DNA of 64,000 nt from Branchiostoma floridae (taxonomy: Eukaryota; Chordata; Leptocardii; Amphioxiformes; Branchiostomatidae), in contig NC_049985.1 of the NCBI RefSeq assembly GCF_000003815.2, forward strand, positions 14,707,452 through 14,771,451. The letters are read 5' to 3'. Made by a program: the position numbers and the translations under genes. The notes below the pieces were generated by a model. It was not told the DNA's origin, searched no databases, and worked only from the letters and a program-made list of their open reading frames with translations. Positions 12,248 to 26,170 of this stretch are shown here, in pieces. Numbering within the stretch: the first letter of the stretch is position 1; the number at the start of each line of letters is the position of its first letter.

Positions 12248-15200
12248 TGAAAAAAGAAAAACGCAGAACATTACAAATATAAAAATCAAAAGAAGACAAT
12301 CATAGACGATTTGGAACTATTCTAGAATGAGTAGTTGAATAGAAAGTTTTTTTTTAGTTTCACAACATAGTTGAACAAAAGTTATAACGTTATAGTTTCA
12401 CAGCATAAACATAAAACAAATATGATATTAGATGATATATTGTCGACAATCAATAAAAGGAGCATTAGAAATACATCTGAAAAGGCTAAGTAAATTAATA
12501 TATGGACCGTTAAATTAACACATAGCCCATATATTCAACTTTAAGGTCTTCACATCGACCTTCGCCTAAGAACCTACAAGAATGTGAATGGTTATAATCT
12601 ATTGTAGCGATAGACCTACAGAAGAATTGAATTAACTCTGCTCTCTATAAAAACGGACTGAAAGAATGGGACAATCACTTTTTATACAACTTGTCTTTTT
12701 GGTGAGAAGTACTATGGATTTAGTAGTTTATCATATTATCATATCATCATAATCTATATCTGCTAAAGTTGCATGTATTCTCACATCGTCTATAATCAGT
12801 CTTCTTAAAACTGAGTCACTCGCACAAGACAAGACAATTATAAGATTTCTAAGTAACTCTTCCGCAGTGTCTTCTGTTTTTGACGTCAGAGATTTCGATG
12901 ACATGTCACGTATCCATTCTTCTCAGTCTCGACGTTTGTTGTCATGCACTCAACTGTAAACAAAGGAGATCCTGCCCCCAAGCAAAACAAAACTCCAGAC
13001 ACACACCTCTCGTCCTATTACCCACACGTAAGTAATTAACGTTACTGAAGTATGACATTGCAAAAGACACTAGAGTTTATTCCATTCTTATCTATGTACA
13101 CAAATTCACTCTATTCTCGGTTTACAGATATCCACTGACCGTCTATTGCTCTATGGACAACCTGTACTCTCTTTGTGTAACTTTCTGACAACTAAAACTG
13201 GTCCGACATGTATTGTATCCTCCATACTGACCTTTACAGACCTGTATATGATTAGAGTGCAAAAAAAAGTAGACAATATAAACGACAAACTGTATTCTGT
13301 ACACAGAATGAAAAGGCCATTAAAAAGTCTTACGCATAATGTTTCTAACTGACGAAATGAACTTAGTACTACTGTAAGTTAATGACCCATGACCCCCCCC
13401 CCCCTGCAAGAAAATAAAATTCGAAACCTCGAGTCGTTATAAACCTTTAACGGTTTCGGGGGCTAAGTTAGATTTAAGATTTCACGACAGCGACCGAATC
13501 AAGTAGTCTATGTAACGTTACATCCGTAATTTTGTTGCTTCTTCGAGCGTTTTATTCTTTTGTTTGCGTTGCCATTGTCATTGGACGTAGTGTCCTATTT
13601 GTATTCTTCTCCTTTCTCCCCCCTCGTAAATTGTCTATCTATAACGTTAACTCCAAATATTTGCCAGTGGATAGTTCCGTATGTACACAATAACCTACGA
13701 TGTATAAACTCAGTGAAATTCAGTAGTCTGTGCCAGTCTCTAATGGGGACGGTTTAACGGAGTGAATGATTTGCCCCCAGGGACAACCGGAGCTTCTCGG
13801 GCCTGCGAGCTCCAAACTGACAAACTAGTCACAATTTCGGCAAAGTTTGGCTATCTATTCCACTCCAAGGTAAGTCTATGGTGGACTTAAGAAGCAAAAC
13901 AAACAAATAAACAGATAAACAACAAACGAAAAATTAAACGGACTAACATTAACATATTACTGACGTTATAGACACTCGTTACAGACACTTGTTAGAGCCG
14001 AAAACCATTACGTCATTTATTTACTATTTGCTGTGACGTCATATATGTTCAAAGTCGCCCTTGGTTAACAACCCCCGAAAACGGCTTCTCGGTAAAGAAT
14101 TGCACAAGAAAAATTCCCTCATGTTGATGCCTCTTTCTTCGTTTTAACTTCATTACTACGGCTTGTTTAATCTAAGTCAACTTTTGCCACCAATATCCGA
14201 AGTTAGTTCCAAAACGTGAGCACTGGAAAGGCCCATTTAAAGCCCTAGACAACAAAATTTTGAGCTTCATAGACTAGATCTAGAAAATTGAAAACACTGA
14301 AACCGCTGGCCGTAACGTGAGGGAGGAAAGTTCAATGGTAAAACAGAAGGTCATACAGTTTGGTGATATTCCGTCCATCCATACGTTAAAGGTCAACCTC
14401 TCTGTACGTGGTCTATTGTGTACAATATGTATAGACACTGTAGTTCTCAAAAGTCAGTCAATTCCTAGATCATATTCAACAAACACCAGCCTTAAAGCTT
14501 CACACAAGTATCTCTTAACTGTGTAACACGTTACAATAATATAACCGTCATTAACCGTAAACGTACACTTTGTACAATGTTTCTCACCAATGTGCACATT
14601 AAATATTGTTTATCATGTTTACACCTCAAAACACACATAAACTCTACATGTGTACACGATACTACAAGGAAGTGATATGGATACTAACGTTACGTGTATA
14701 AGGTGCCAGCAAGTTGCAAAACATATAACTTCCTGTTGTATTCTTAAGTTCCGAGTAGAACCCACATGTCCGACTATACATTAGCCGTGACGTCTTAAGC
14801 ACAAGTTACTCTCAACTTACTAAATCTTAAATCCTTCACGTCTTGAGTTAAGTTGTCCCTAGGGATGATTTTTCACTGACAGCAGGAAAATGTAACCCTT
14901 AAGAGGAAGTGTAAACAAGCAGAATAGTTCCCTACGTTCCACAACAGTGAAAAGGCTTCGTCATACAGACATACACATACTGTACTCACCTATTAAATCC
15001 CCGATCGGTGAAAGTATGCGGAAAAGTTCTTCTTGGGACTCCAGGGAAACCTTAAGAACTGTTGAGGGATCAACTTAAGGGTTGTCCTAGGTAGGTTTGG
15101 GTTGAAATAGTAACCGTTGACTCTGTATCTTTGCCCTTTTCTCTGTTTGCACAAGAGAGTAGAAATGGCGGACCTTACGTAGTGTTTAGTATTCTATACA

Positions 15201-18200
15201 ATGATCACACCCAGGTCGAACAAGTCGGACAACTTCCTCTGACGTCACTAAGGGGGCGGAGTCTATTCATAGCCGGGGTTCCCATAGTTCTCAGGAAACC
15301 CACTAGACAATACTACTTTTGGACTTCTTGGATATAAAGGAAACAATCATTTCAAGATGTCGCCGTATACGTACACTAATACTTGACCAGACTATCATTG
15401 TTGACTAATATATGTATCATAATCATCTCTTTTGTGTAAATTCTAATCAAGGAGTTCGTTTCAAACCTGCCAACTTTAGCAACTCTTGCCTTGCGTTCGT
15501 GTCTACCACATAAGGTCAAATGATTTAGACCAGTGTGGGCGGAATTTAGAATATTACTTCCTTATTAGGTCCCGTTTACACCTCACTCGAAAACACTTCG
15601 GTTGATCAAATATGACGATTACTATGTTTACCCCAGGCTTCCAGTTTCGACGTTCGAGAGATGCAAGGGTAGGGTATTTTTGTATCCAACCATTTACGAG
15701 TGTTGATTATTAAATAAGGACAAGAGACGCACCTGTATCTGTAATTTTGGAGCTAAAATAACCCTGCATCCTATAGCTAAAACACCTGGCTCAGAATATG
15801 CTCGGTTATTCAAGTGTTCATTTCTCTCGGGGGCTTGTCAAAAGACGACCAAAAAAATATCCAAGCAGTCAATTTCTCAAGAATCGCCTATTTTTACCTT
15901 TGCCAATGTTTTCGGTGTCTTTGTCAATCTCTCTCTGTGTATGTGCGTCTGTGAACAGCCAACTCCAGAATTCTGGGATGGATCCAGATGCATGGTATTT
16001 GGTAGAAAAATTAAAGTCAAGTTCGTCAATGGATCTCCTAGCGGTTTTCCAAGACACTACAGCATAACTTTCGGCTTTGATCTCTCATGTTCTGGACATG
16101 ATTTTGCGTGGTAGATAGCTCTTGGGACAAAGAGTAAGTGTTGTAAGCTTGGCCCCTTAGCGACATGTTATGAACAGCAGGAGCCGATTTTGTTACTTCG
16201 GACGAGAATAACTCAAAAAGGTGTCGACGGATCATGATTTTTGTTATGTTCTACAAATATGACTCTTACACAACCTATGATAACTGAAGTTTCAGGAAAA
16301 TTGACAGTTTATGAGACATATGTAAATGACACAGAAAAACAACATGACAAAAACGCATCAACAAGTGTAGGACAATTTACTCAGCGAGTTTGTGCACTTT
16401 CATAGCACCAAATTACATGTGACCTGGCATGTGTTTATCAAACCAAAACACACTAAGGAGTGCATTTACCTACAAAAATTTAAATATAAGTGCATAATAT
16501 ACAGTGTAATATGAATACATGGATGGCCAGTTGTAGCTACAACATCTAATGTGCAATAAGGATTCCTTGTCTTAATATAAAGTTAAGAAATGTGAATTTT
16601 TCCTTTACCAGACACAATGATAAAACTAAAGAATTGTATTTTGAAATTACCAGAACAATTAGCACTACCTCCTTCATTTTGTTGACAACAGCAAAAATGT
16701 CAAACGGTGTATCGACATGGTGATAGACATACATTTTAACACAAGTACATTAAATAAGTACCTTTCTTTTCTCCCAGAGCAAACTCCTGCATGTGTGTTT
16801 TAGCACTGGTTTCTCACAAATGTTTCTGAGACTTTTTGCCAATTACCTGAAATGGCACTGAGAAGTTCTTCCGATGACTTCTTCACTTTTTCTTACTTGA
16901 AGGCTATTGTCTCAAGAGTTAACAACACAGTGAGGGAAAGTGAGATTATGGAGCAAAAGGACACTTTAACAATCTCAACCATACAATGTACATTTTTATA
17001 CTAATGCAACTTGGATATCTACAAGTGTGTATAAAACGGTACAAAACTAGAGTCACCGTTTCCTTGTCAAGTTTGGACTCATTTTCAATGCTGAGATTGT
17101 AGGCCTGTGGTTTGAGAAGTTTAGACCTGTGCAATTCGAAGATTTTAAAATGGTAAAAAACTATAAACAGCAAGAACTGCTATTCTTTATCAAATCTAGA
17201 TCTTTTTACAAAGCGGATCAAAAAGCTTTAGCCATGCTGTGTGAAAAGTCGGCATGTGCCATTTAAAAATCTAAAACTTCCACTTTTCTGCAAAAACAGA
17301 TAATGCACATCAAAAACGTTTCGGTGTTTCAGCTCACTATCTTTTTAACTACCAAGGGGTATGCAGTGCCTAAAATATACAAAATGTACCTCTGCGTGTA
17401 TTATTGAAGTCACAGAATGAAGTCGTCAAAAATTTGACTAAGTCATATTTCTTTGCTTCAAAAGAGATGCATCAATATTTTAGTTATAAATCCATTCTAT
17501 AGCCAAACTTATAAACTTCTGTATAAAAATTTGGACATAAACATTTCCTGCTTTCCTCACTAAGCATTCTTTTTATGTTTCATGGTACTTGCCACAAACT
17601 GGGAATATTCTTATACTAACACTATAGTAATTGTTGTAATGACACGGTCAAATCCTGTTTTGTGTCATTGATTGTTCTTGCATAATACCAACATAAATTA
17701 TAATTCAGAAATGTTAGATTTGAAAACAAAAACATCAACAGATAAAATCAAACTAAGACGGCTTTATAGTTAAAACAAAAGCTTTCTACTCAATTAATCC
17801 TACAATGAAGACTGCAACACATATTATTCATATTACGATAGTCATAATATTGTACATAATGGCTAAAAACTATGAGTAGCAATTGTCATATTTGGCACTA
17901 AGTCAATGAGAACAATGGCTTTCCTATTACGTAAGAAAGATCAAACTTATAAAACATTCAATGACATTTACAAACACAACTATGAGAATATATGAAGAGA
18001 AAATGGCTGTGGCAGCTATAAAACTTACTCTACTACATGTAAGTTTTAGATGTTCTAAAACTTTCTAAGAACAAGAAGCCACTAGAACATTCTTTACGCA
18101 TCACATAATAGATACAGATACGTGTACATGGATACAGTATAAAATTTTGGTACTTAAAGGCTTGGAGCAGTTTAAAAACACCCCAAAATGGGTCAGATGG

Positions 18201-18377
18201 TTTAAAAGGCACTTCCTGGCCTTTTACATCACTCCTTGGATGTAAAAAAGTCATTGAAGGCTGATATCTAAGGCAGAATCGTAGAAATCCACATAAAGCG
18301 TTTAAAATCAAAGTCATTTCAACTTGATGTAAGTAAATGTTGTAAGTAAATAAATGAGAAGCGTCTCGTTTCTTCCA
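12248..18377. other. Intergenic region; leader/promoter of the PPPY gene expected here
   Basis: No coding exon was recognised in about 6 kb. The PPPY gene (-) must start here because its first coding exon has an acceptor near 12,247. One candidate leader donor on the minus strand is AATAG|GTGAGTAC near 14,990, in a stretch that also holds gatcggtgaaagtatgcgg. A plus-strand donor-like CCAAG|gtaagtct occurs near 13,870 with no linked ORF. An 11-nt C run lies at about 13,386. The rest is AT-rich with no clear structure. Confidence 0.4.
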
Positions 18378-21300
18378 CTAGCTGCAGATTCCCGCGTTGA
18401 CTTCGCATCCGGACGCCGGCACGGCGAGGAAGAGTTTCCCGTCGGGACACGTGCAGAGCTCGAAGACGTTGTCCAGCTGCCGTCCCGATCTGCTGGGCGC
18501 GCTCTCAGGGATGTTCTGTAAGTGGATGTTACCAGCATCCAACACAATCTGGGAGGAGGAGGAAAAAGGCAAATTTTATAGCGACCCAGTAGTGTACTAT
18601 GCACTCAGTGACCGAAATATTTTTTTCAGCCAGGTTGTCCAATTGGCAACCTGAGTCAAAAGCCAGGTTGCACCATCAACATTTCAGGTTGCCCCACTTT
18701 CAAGTTGTTACTTTCTTCAAATCTGCTTCTTATCCCTTATCTTTTCTTCCAGTTATATAACACTATGTAATATGTTTTATATAATAAAAAAATGAATACA
18801 AAAGCTTATGCACATAGGTGGGGGAAAAGTAGTGTTCCAACAGCAAGATTTCAGGTTGCGCAGAGTGCAACCTGGGTTTAAAATTAAGTTGCGCCAAGCA
18901 AAATGTGGTTGCATTTTCAAGTGGGCAAGTGGGTATTTCGAGCCCTGGCACTGTAAATATATGTATGACTAAGTGTGTTTTATCAGAACAGGGCTTAACA
19001 CCTACACTATCACCTTGTGGCCTCATATTGAGCTTTCAAAGCTTTGTTTTCTCCACAAAAATTTAGATGTTGTTTTGGTGTGTTTGTCAGTCTGTTTCTC
19101 TCTCTCTCTGTTTGTTTACATCTGGATATGTGTGGTCAGGATAACCTCTGAAGAACCTCTGGTTGGATTGAGATGATATTTGGTATGTGCGTAGGTCGTG
19201 GGATGACAGAAGTCAAGGTCAACTACGGACTACCTGTCAGCTTACCGTCGCGCTGCAAAAGAACTTACAGTTTTTGCATTTTTTTTTACATGCTATATTC
19301 TTGTTTATACATACCTTTCCCTGGCTGGACGTGAGTTTGATGTCAGTGCGAGAGGTTGTGGTGAACCCGCCCCCCTCAGCCTCCATGGTTACCCCCTCCG
19401 GAGCCTGCACATACAGGGACCTGGTGGTGGACTCCAGCCTGGTAGGGGGTGAACAACAGCAACAAAATTAGACTTTCACAGGAGAAATTTGGTCTCTACA
19501 AGACTGACTACACTGGCTGTGATAGGGTGAATTTTTGAGGAGTTTTGCTATGAGAGGAGTTGGCTGGCCATACATCTGATTTCCTTAGCATGGACTGGCC
19601 GATTTCCTGATTTCCAAATTCTATCATTCCCATAGGAAGGCCTGATGCATGGAGAACTTGCTAGTGTTTGTGTCATAGCTGAAAACTGGAGCTGCAGTAC
19701 CTTACTGCATCAGTAGGAGGCATTGTGTGAGAATGCTAGCTATGTCTCTACTAGGGGTGGGTACCGGTACAGAAAATTCAGGTCCAGGTCCGGTTCAGGT
19801 CCAAAGGATCAGGTCCAGGTCCGGACCTGAACCTGGACCTGATTCAGTATGACTCATACCAATGGTCCATTTCACTAGAATACAAAGAAATCTGTTTGGT
19901 GGAGTATTAGACTTACACTGGCGTTTCAGAATCCTACAACGCTAACTACAACTGTACGATTGACTGTAATCCTTGGTAGATTACTATAAACTCTACACTA
20001 CTTCACTCTTGTTATTTTCTTCCACCTGCAAGCGCCAAAACGTGTGAATGCCTGATAAAATAATCTGTTAATTTTCTAATCGGTCCAATATCCGGTCCGC
20101 CTAATTTTTTCAGGTCCGGTTTTTCTGGACCGGTCCAATAAGAAAAACCGGTTTTGTACCGGTACACTGTACCGATACCCAGCCCTAGTCTCTACAGTAT
20201 GTATGTGAAATTTACTTACTTGAGGGGTTCAAATGGTTCTGCTCTAACATGTGGGGTCTGCACTGAGCCTGCAAACACTGCTCCTTGCTCTCCTGTAGAA
20301 AAACACAACAAGGAAAGTTCTTTTAAACATTGACAAGGAATCTATGTCTGATAACAAGCTGTACATGTAAGTTTCATTCTAGTTTGATATAGGTATAATT
20401 TGACATTGAATTTCACGACATATTTGAGTGATTTTAAAATGTTCAGGTCACTTGCTCTTTTCCACGTAAAGATTAGTAAATTATCCTATTTCCAAGTCAC
20501 CTAAAAATCAGGACTTTAAAAAAATTCAAGTAAAAGATGGGAAATCCCTTCACAGTATCCAATTTTTTGTCTAACAATTTGTCCTACAAATTTTGAAACA
20601 TTTCTTCTGGGGATTAAATTTTCATGTGCAAGATATTCACGAGCAAATTTTTCATAAACAGAAACCACACATTTCTTGGACAGACGCTAGTGGCGTAACT
20701 TTCCCACTCATACACACACATGAATGATGTCCTCATAAGGATAATTAGGGCTTGAAATACCGCCTGCATATGCAGGTTAGTGCAGGTAAAATTGGAACTG
20801 TGCAGGTATTTCTGGTGTCTACCTGCACCTAACCTGCACTGGTCCATGTACTGGGTTTTACACATAAATGTCCTATAATGTAGGTGTATGTGGATTGATA
20901 TTAGCTGCATTGACTGTTACCACCTTTTAAGTATCAAGGAAAAAATAGCAATGGTTCCTAAACAATTCTAGTATGATCCACACTTCCTAAATTCAGAGCG
21001 GTGCAGGTAAAATTTGTCTGGTGCATGTAATTTTCAATGTTACCTGCACCAGTGCAGATATGCAGAAAAAGGTACTTCGAGCCCTGATAATGCCTAATTG
21101 AAAGAGTGGAAGGTATATGTAAGTATGAAGCAGTCACCTGTAACTCTGAGTCTGTCCGCTCCAACCACCACCTCGTTGGTGTCAGCATAGAACAGCATCT
21201 TTCCATCGTTATCATCCACCTCAAACTGGTCATTCATGGCGACCACGTCATTGGCACCTGGGAAATAAAACACATCACCAAATCTGTCAGCTCTTTCAAA

Positions 21301-21815
21301 GATATCCTGACTAAGATTATGAAATGTACTTTCATTTTTAAAATGCGCATGAATCCAAGAGGATACTTTATCCCTCTTGTATCATATACAGTGTGAAATT
21401 TAACATAATTACAGAAATGCGTAAACACGTAACCACAGAGCAATTACCATGGTACAAAATCAATGTCAAACAAATAGGATTTGGGAATAGAGCACAAGCT
21501 TGTGTGCATGCACAGTCAGAAACAAAAAACAACACCCAGTTTAAATTCTGAATCTGGACTCAGAAGAAGAGTTAAAGTCATATTTGGTAAATAAAATATG
21601 CATGACCATAACATTACAGGATATCTTTCTTACCTACAACCAGTCTTCCAGTGACCTGCCCATCCAGGTTCCTGGCATTCATGGTCACATTTCTGGCAGA
21701 CTCCAGCACAAGGGGTTGGTCCTGGGGGAGTAAGAAATGGTGGTCAAAATTTTCAAACTGCTACCATATTTCTGACCAAGACAGACACACACAGAGAACA
21801 CACAGTTATACATTT

Positions 21816-21853
<38 letters not shown>

Positions 21854-21894
21854 TGACAGGCAGACACACAGGCAGACAGACACACACACACAAT

Positions 21895-21945
<51 letters not shown>

Positions 21946-24900
21946 ACACACACATACACACGCACACACACACACATACAAACACACAAAAGTACTGGTA
22001 TAACCATCTGCACCCAGTAACTTGTTTGCATATTATACATCTAGGAATAGCCATTCAGAATCCATCTTTCACTTCTGCCTGCGAATGCTTAATCCTCCTT
22101 TATCAGAATAAGGCTTACAGTAACGCCTTCTTTCCTGGCAACCTGAGTCCCCTACTGGCGTCATTCTGCCCCTTATCAACTCTGCTTCAAACACACTATG
22201 TGGCACGAACGACAGCCAGACATTACAAAATGGCTTCTCTTTCACCCCTTTCTAAATAAATGCTGGTCTTTAGTTGCTTCTGTAAGTTACACAGAACATG
22301 TCTTTGACTGATGTCTATTTTCCTGAAACAAATTGACATGCAGTGGTTTGAAGTTCTTGAAGGAAACTTGGCACGTGAATTTGTAAACATGCCACAGTGG
22401 CGAATTTGTATTTGAAACCCTTCAGTCTGTCACTGTAGTATGTTTAGATAACCCTAAAACTGGTCAGAATACCCAGTGGTGAATTTGCTACTCTATAGGA
22501 TGTTTAGATAATGATATAGAATGTTTAGACACTGCTACAAGTCAGAATACCAAAGCTAGCCTTTCCGGGAGTCGAATTTGAACCATGATAGAAATGGTTC
22601 CATTTAGAATGTCAAGCTTTTGACCTACATACTTTAGTATGGCACACTTTCCAGAGACCAGAATATCAGGAAATGTTGAAGACTGAACTGCATTCTTAAT
22701 CCTGAGGCTCAGACACTGGCCTAGCTTCAAAATTCCAGACTCTAGACACAGTTGCAAGACCACAAGATAATCCTACGTGGGTGACTGTGTAATTTGGGCT
22801 CTAACAAAAGCCTGCAAACAACAAACCCTTTGAACTGTAGAAATACTTCAAGTAATAAGTTTAGCAGTGCTCGAAGTACTCATTTCAGCCAAGTTGCCTA
22901 AGCAGCAACCTGAGCCAGGTTGCGCCACCAACATTTCCGGTTGCCCCACTTTCAAGTTGTCATTTTCCTCAAATCAGCTACTTATCCATATATTTGTTAC
23001 ATGTATCTACTATATAATATGTGTTATCAAGAAATAAATACAAAAGCTCATGCACGGAGGTGAGGGCAAAGCAGTGTTCCAACTGCAAACTTTCAGGTTG
23101 CGCACTGTGCTAAGTTGTTCCAAGCAAAATATGGTTACATTTGAAAGTGTGCAAGTGGGTATTTCCAGCACAGGACTTCATGTACATGCCTTGGGAATGG
23201 CATAGACATGAACTAAGGTTTCAGACTTTCCCAGACACTCCATCTCTCCACCAGGACCAACCCCTGAACTCCCACTCCTGGCACAACCACACAAGTCTCT
23301 CCTATTACTGCCACTCACAACAACATGGGACCCAGCTGTTGGCACTGACATGTACACTCCTGTAGGGACGTGTAACCTTGACTTCCAACAAACAACACTG
23401 CTACAGTAATCACAGACGTCAGAACTCAGGGCAAAGCCGCTTTAGTAATTTGCTTCAAGTCTCTAAGTCATTTGTTATTTTCTTGTACAAGCAGTAGACA
23501 GATCCTTGGCAAGCGTTTCAGATTTGGAGGAAAATCCATTTCGATCAAGGAATAGAACTTGATCTATAAGTTCTTAGGTCAAAACGCAGCCATGTTGCAA
23601 GAAGGACAGAACAAAGATTTCTTCCAGTTGTTGCATTCTAGTACAAGCAGTAGACAAATCCTTGGCAAATGTGCCAGATTTGGAGGAAAATCCATTTTGA
23701 TCCCTAGGGAATCAAACTTGACCTTCAAGTCCTTGGGTCAAAAGGCATGTTCCAAGAAGGACAGAACAAGTATGACATGTTATGCCATATCTGTGAAAAG
23801 ATTTCTTCCAGTCGTTCCATTCTAGTACAGTTTGATGATGTCTGTTCACAGTTTGGAGATTCAGGAAAGCCTCCCCTGGCCGGTAGCCAAGCTACTGAAG
23901 GTCAGAGTCAACCACCCTGGTGATAAATACACCACCCAAAAGCATTTTGGTATGCTGGACAAACTCCAGGTGTGAACAGGATACTATCATCAAACTATGA
24001 AACAAAGATATGTTGCTGTTTAGGGTTGTGGTAACATGTGCGGTGATAGACGAAAATTAAAGTGAAATTGATCTCGAACAAGAGAAGACAGACTTTTCTA
24101 AAAATTTGGGTGGACTGACTACTCTCTCTTGGCAGCCAGGGGCTGAATTATGCGGAGCTTACAGTTACAATAGGTGGGGCTAAATCGCAAGGATCTGTAG
24201 CCATTCAGGTGACCTCAATAAGACTGTCGCAAGGGTCTGGAGCGAGCTGCCATTCGGGGCCACTCAGGTGACCTCAATACAACTGTGGCAAGGGTCTGGA
24301 GCAGCTACCATTTGGTGCTAACTCAGGTGACCTCAATACGTGTGGCCAAAGGACTGCATTTTTTTAACCACTGACACCGAGAAGGATACCTCCTCTTTTG
24401 TGGAGTGCGGTAATGTGCTGGAGGTGTGGCTCTCCTAAGACACGCGTCCTATCCGAGGGACGGCCCTAATCGAAGCTAGATACTCATTTTCACCACTCCA
24501 GAGTACAAATACTAAAATAGCTAAGGACTGCAATTTGATGTGAATGCTGGGAATGCAACATCAACCTGGATTGAAACTCATAACCGCTGGACTAGAGTAC
24601 CTAAAAGATGCAAGTTGTCACCTTAAATCACTTCTAACCTCGAGTTTAAATCTGGGGTTTAATTTTGTAGGTAAGACTATCCAACCTTTTACTCAGACAT
24701 TTCTGTTTGCCATTAAATAAAACCAGTCCCCACTGGGGCAATCACACTGTTTATATACATACATCATCAACTATCAAATAAGATAATTCAGGAGAGTAGA
24801 TTCAGTGTCTCTCTGAATTCTTGTAGTAACCTATAGGTCAAGTTTACTCAGTTTTATCTGCCCACTTACATCTGTGTTGTATCAAACACATCATGGTAGT

Positions 24901-26170
24901 CAGAATATATGGGGGCTTCAGGCAATGGACAAGTTGAAGTTACACAGATATCAACGTTAGTAACTCTTCTTGTATTACAGTACACGACTGAGAAAACTAG
25001 GCATAGTGTGATGAAATACACTTTTCAGAAGAAAGAAGAGCAAGTGAAGCAAGTACAAGTTGTTTGTGAACCTTCTTTTAAAAAGGTACCCAGGCCTATA
25101 TGTATGGCCTCCAGTCAATATTGAGCGTGGTAAAATCCTAAAGACCTAATTGATATCAGCCCTACAGTTTCAACTATGACTAAACAGTCCTGAAAATTTC
25201 AGTATCTGTCACATAGGGCACGTTTGTAAGCTGACTCATGTCTGTCAAAAACCCAGGCTTATATCATTGTATATGACATTTCCACATGTGCAACACGCAA
25301 AGTCGTACGATTACTTGTAAAAGTTTTCCATGACTTACCAATCTAGATCGGACCTCTGCAGCGTACAGCGGTTTGAGGAACTCAGACTCTCCCTCCAGCC
25401 TGAGTCCTTTGTCCAGGATGCGGAGTTTTCCCATGCCATCCTACAGTCAACATACATGTACAAATATCAGTTACATTATTCATAATCATAATATGCCTCC
25501 TGTACATCTCAAAATAAGAATTTATTTGACATGCTTTAGTGTGAGTGTGAGTGATGCTCTAAAAAGTAGTGTTATCAGAGCTTGGACATCAGCCAGTGAG
25601 CTTCAGTCAGTTCTAACTTCTTCCCCAAATCCCATTAATGGACAAATCCTACAAAGAATAATTTTTCCTCCATTATTGTGTCTGAGCTTAAGTCATATTA
25701 CTCAAATTCGGACATCTTTACCCATTGAGTTTTGTCAGTCAACATTGATGAAGAGGTCTCTCCTTGATATGCAAAATTTTGGCAATTGACGGAAAGACAA
25801 TTGTTGACTAGAGCACTGTTGAAAACACTCAGGAGTACTATGCCAAATACGTGTACTGAGGTTGAAAACTAAATCAGAGCTTGGAAACACCTATAACAGT
25901 TACTCACAACATTGAAGTTGAAAACTTTGATATTATCAAAGCCTGAAAACACTTATAACAGCTACTCACAATGTTGAAGTTGAGCACTTTGAGGATCCAT
26001 ATCGTCAGGGCAAGGTTTATCACGATGAGCACCATGAGAAGCAGGATGAAGAGGTACAGACATCGCTTCCTCCAGCCGTAGATACCGATCCGGTAAGACA
26101 TCTGCTGCTGCGGTCTGGATGGAGTGCCGTTGACTGCGTAGGAGGCGTTTGCCGCTCCTCCTCTCGCCAT
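18378..26170 (-). CDS. SGCG/SGCD/SGCZ: Sarcoglycan, gamma/delta/zeta type (seven coding exons)
   Basis: Coding exons 26170-25970, 25440-25339, 21721-21634, 21257-21138, 20292-20220, 19438-19315, 18548-18378. The total is 879 nt or 292 aa, close to human family members (about 290-300), with all phases consistent. Features: a cytoplasmic N-terminus with the diagnostic [16 protein letters not shown], one transmembrane anchor (about residues 36-58) and a large extracellular domain. An NVT glycosylation site is near residue 112 and [11 protein letters not shown] is at the exon 5/6 junction. The C-terminal cysteine cluster is [10 protein letters not shown]...[11 protein letters not shown]. Sarcoglycans form a type II transmembrane complex in the dystrophin-glycoprotein complex of muscle. 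One gene of this type is expected outside vertebrates, where it predates the gamma/delta/zeta split. The ATG exon has acceptor TTGTTGTGCAG, so the 5' leader lies upstream, probably ending at 34,726. Confidence 0.93.
18606..18947. mobile_element. MITE, 5-bp TSD family, 'GGTTGCG' subtype
   Basis: It starts CAGTGACCGAAAT and ends ATTTCGAGCCCTG (inverted), with GCACT on both sides (18,601-18,605 and 18,948-18,952). Subterminal inverted copies of CAGGTTGC/GCAACCTG are visible. Located in the last intron of the sarcoglycan gene. No ORF. Confidence 0.8.
19752..20187. mobile_element. hAT-like MITE with perfect 8-bp TSD
   Basis: Termini are TAGGGGTGGGTACCGGTACA and the inverse, ending ACCCAGCCCTA. 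GTCTCTAC flanks both ends (19,744-19,751 and 20,188-20,195). The interior has repeated AGGTCC/GGACCT arms. It lies in a sarcoglycan intron (between the exons at 19,438 and 20,220). An 8-bp TSD and TA(G)GGG-type ends fit hAT. Confidence 0.85.
20746..21086. mobile_element. MITE, 5-bp TSD family, 'TGCAGGT' subtype
   Basis: Begins TAGGGCTTGAAATAC and ends GTACTTCGAGCCCTG; ATAAT flanks both sides (20,741-20,745 and 21,087-21,091). Inside each end are palindromic TGCATATGCA and GTGCAGGT/ACCTGCAC motifs. Sarcoglycan intron. Confidence 0.8.
21786..21990. repeat. CA-rich microsatellite
   Basis: About 200 bp of interrupted (CA)n just upstream (on the minus strand) of the 88-nt sarcoglycan exon. Long Thr/His and Cys/Val ORFs here are artefacts. 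Confidence 0.95.
22865..23173. mobile_element. Older MITE, 5-bp TSD family, 'GGTTGCG' subtype
   Basis: Ends CAGTGCTCGAAGTACT and GGGTATTTCCAGCACAG, with the same CAGGTTGC/GCAACCTG interior as 18,606-18,947. No matching TSD is left, and several terminal bases differ, so it is older. Confidence 0.65.
23484..23826. repeat. Two-copy ~157-bp tandem repeat
   Basis: The segment starting gtacaagcagtagac(a)gatc recurs at 23,641 with shared phrases atttggaggaaaatccattt, aagaaggacagaacaa and gatttcttccagt. The copies differ at many positions. Intronic to the sarcoglycan gene; no function evident. Confidence 0.7.

Noticed and set aside
24130-24480. Possible SINE-like unit with repeated 'gcaagggtctggagc' and 'caggtgacctcaata' phrases
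   Set aside because: A few short local repeats are present, but no RNA polymerase III boxes, tail or TSD could be identified.
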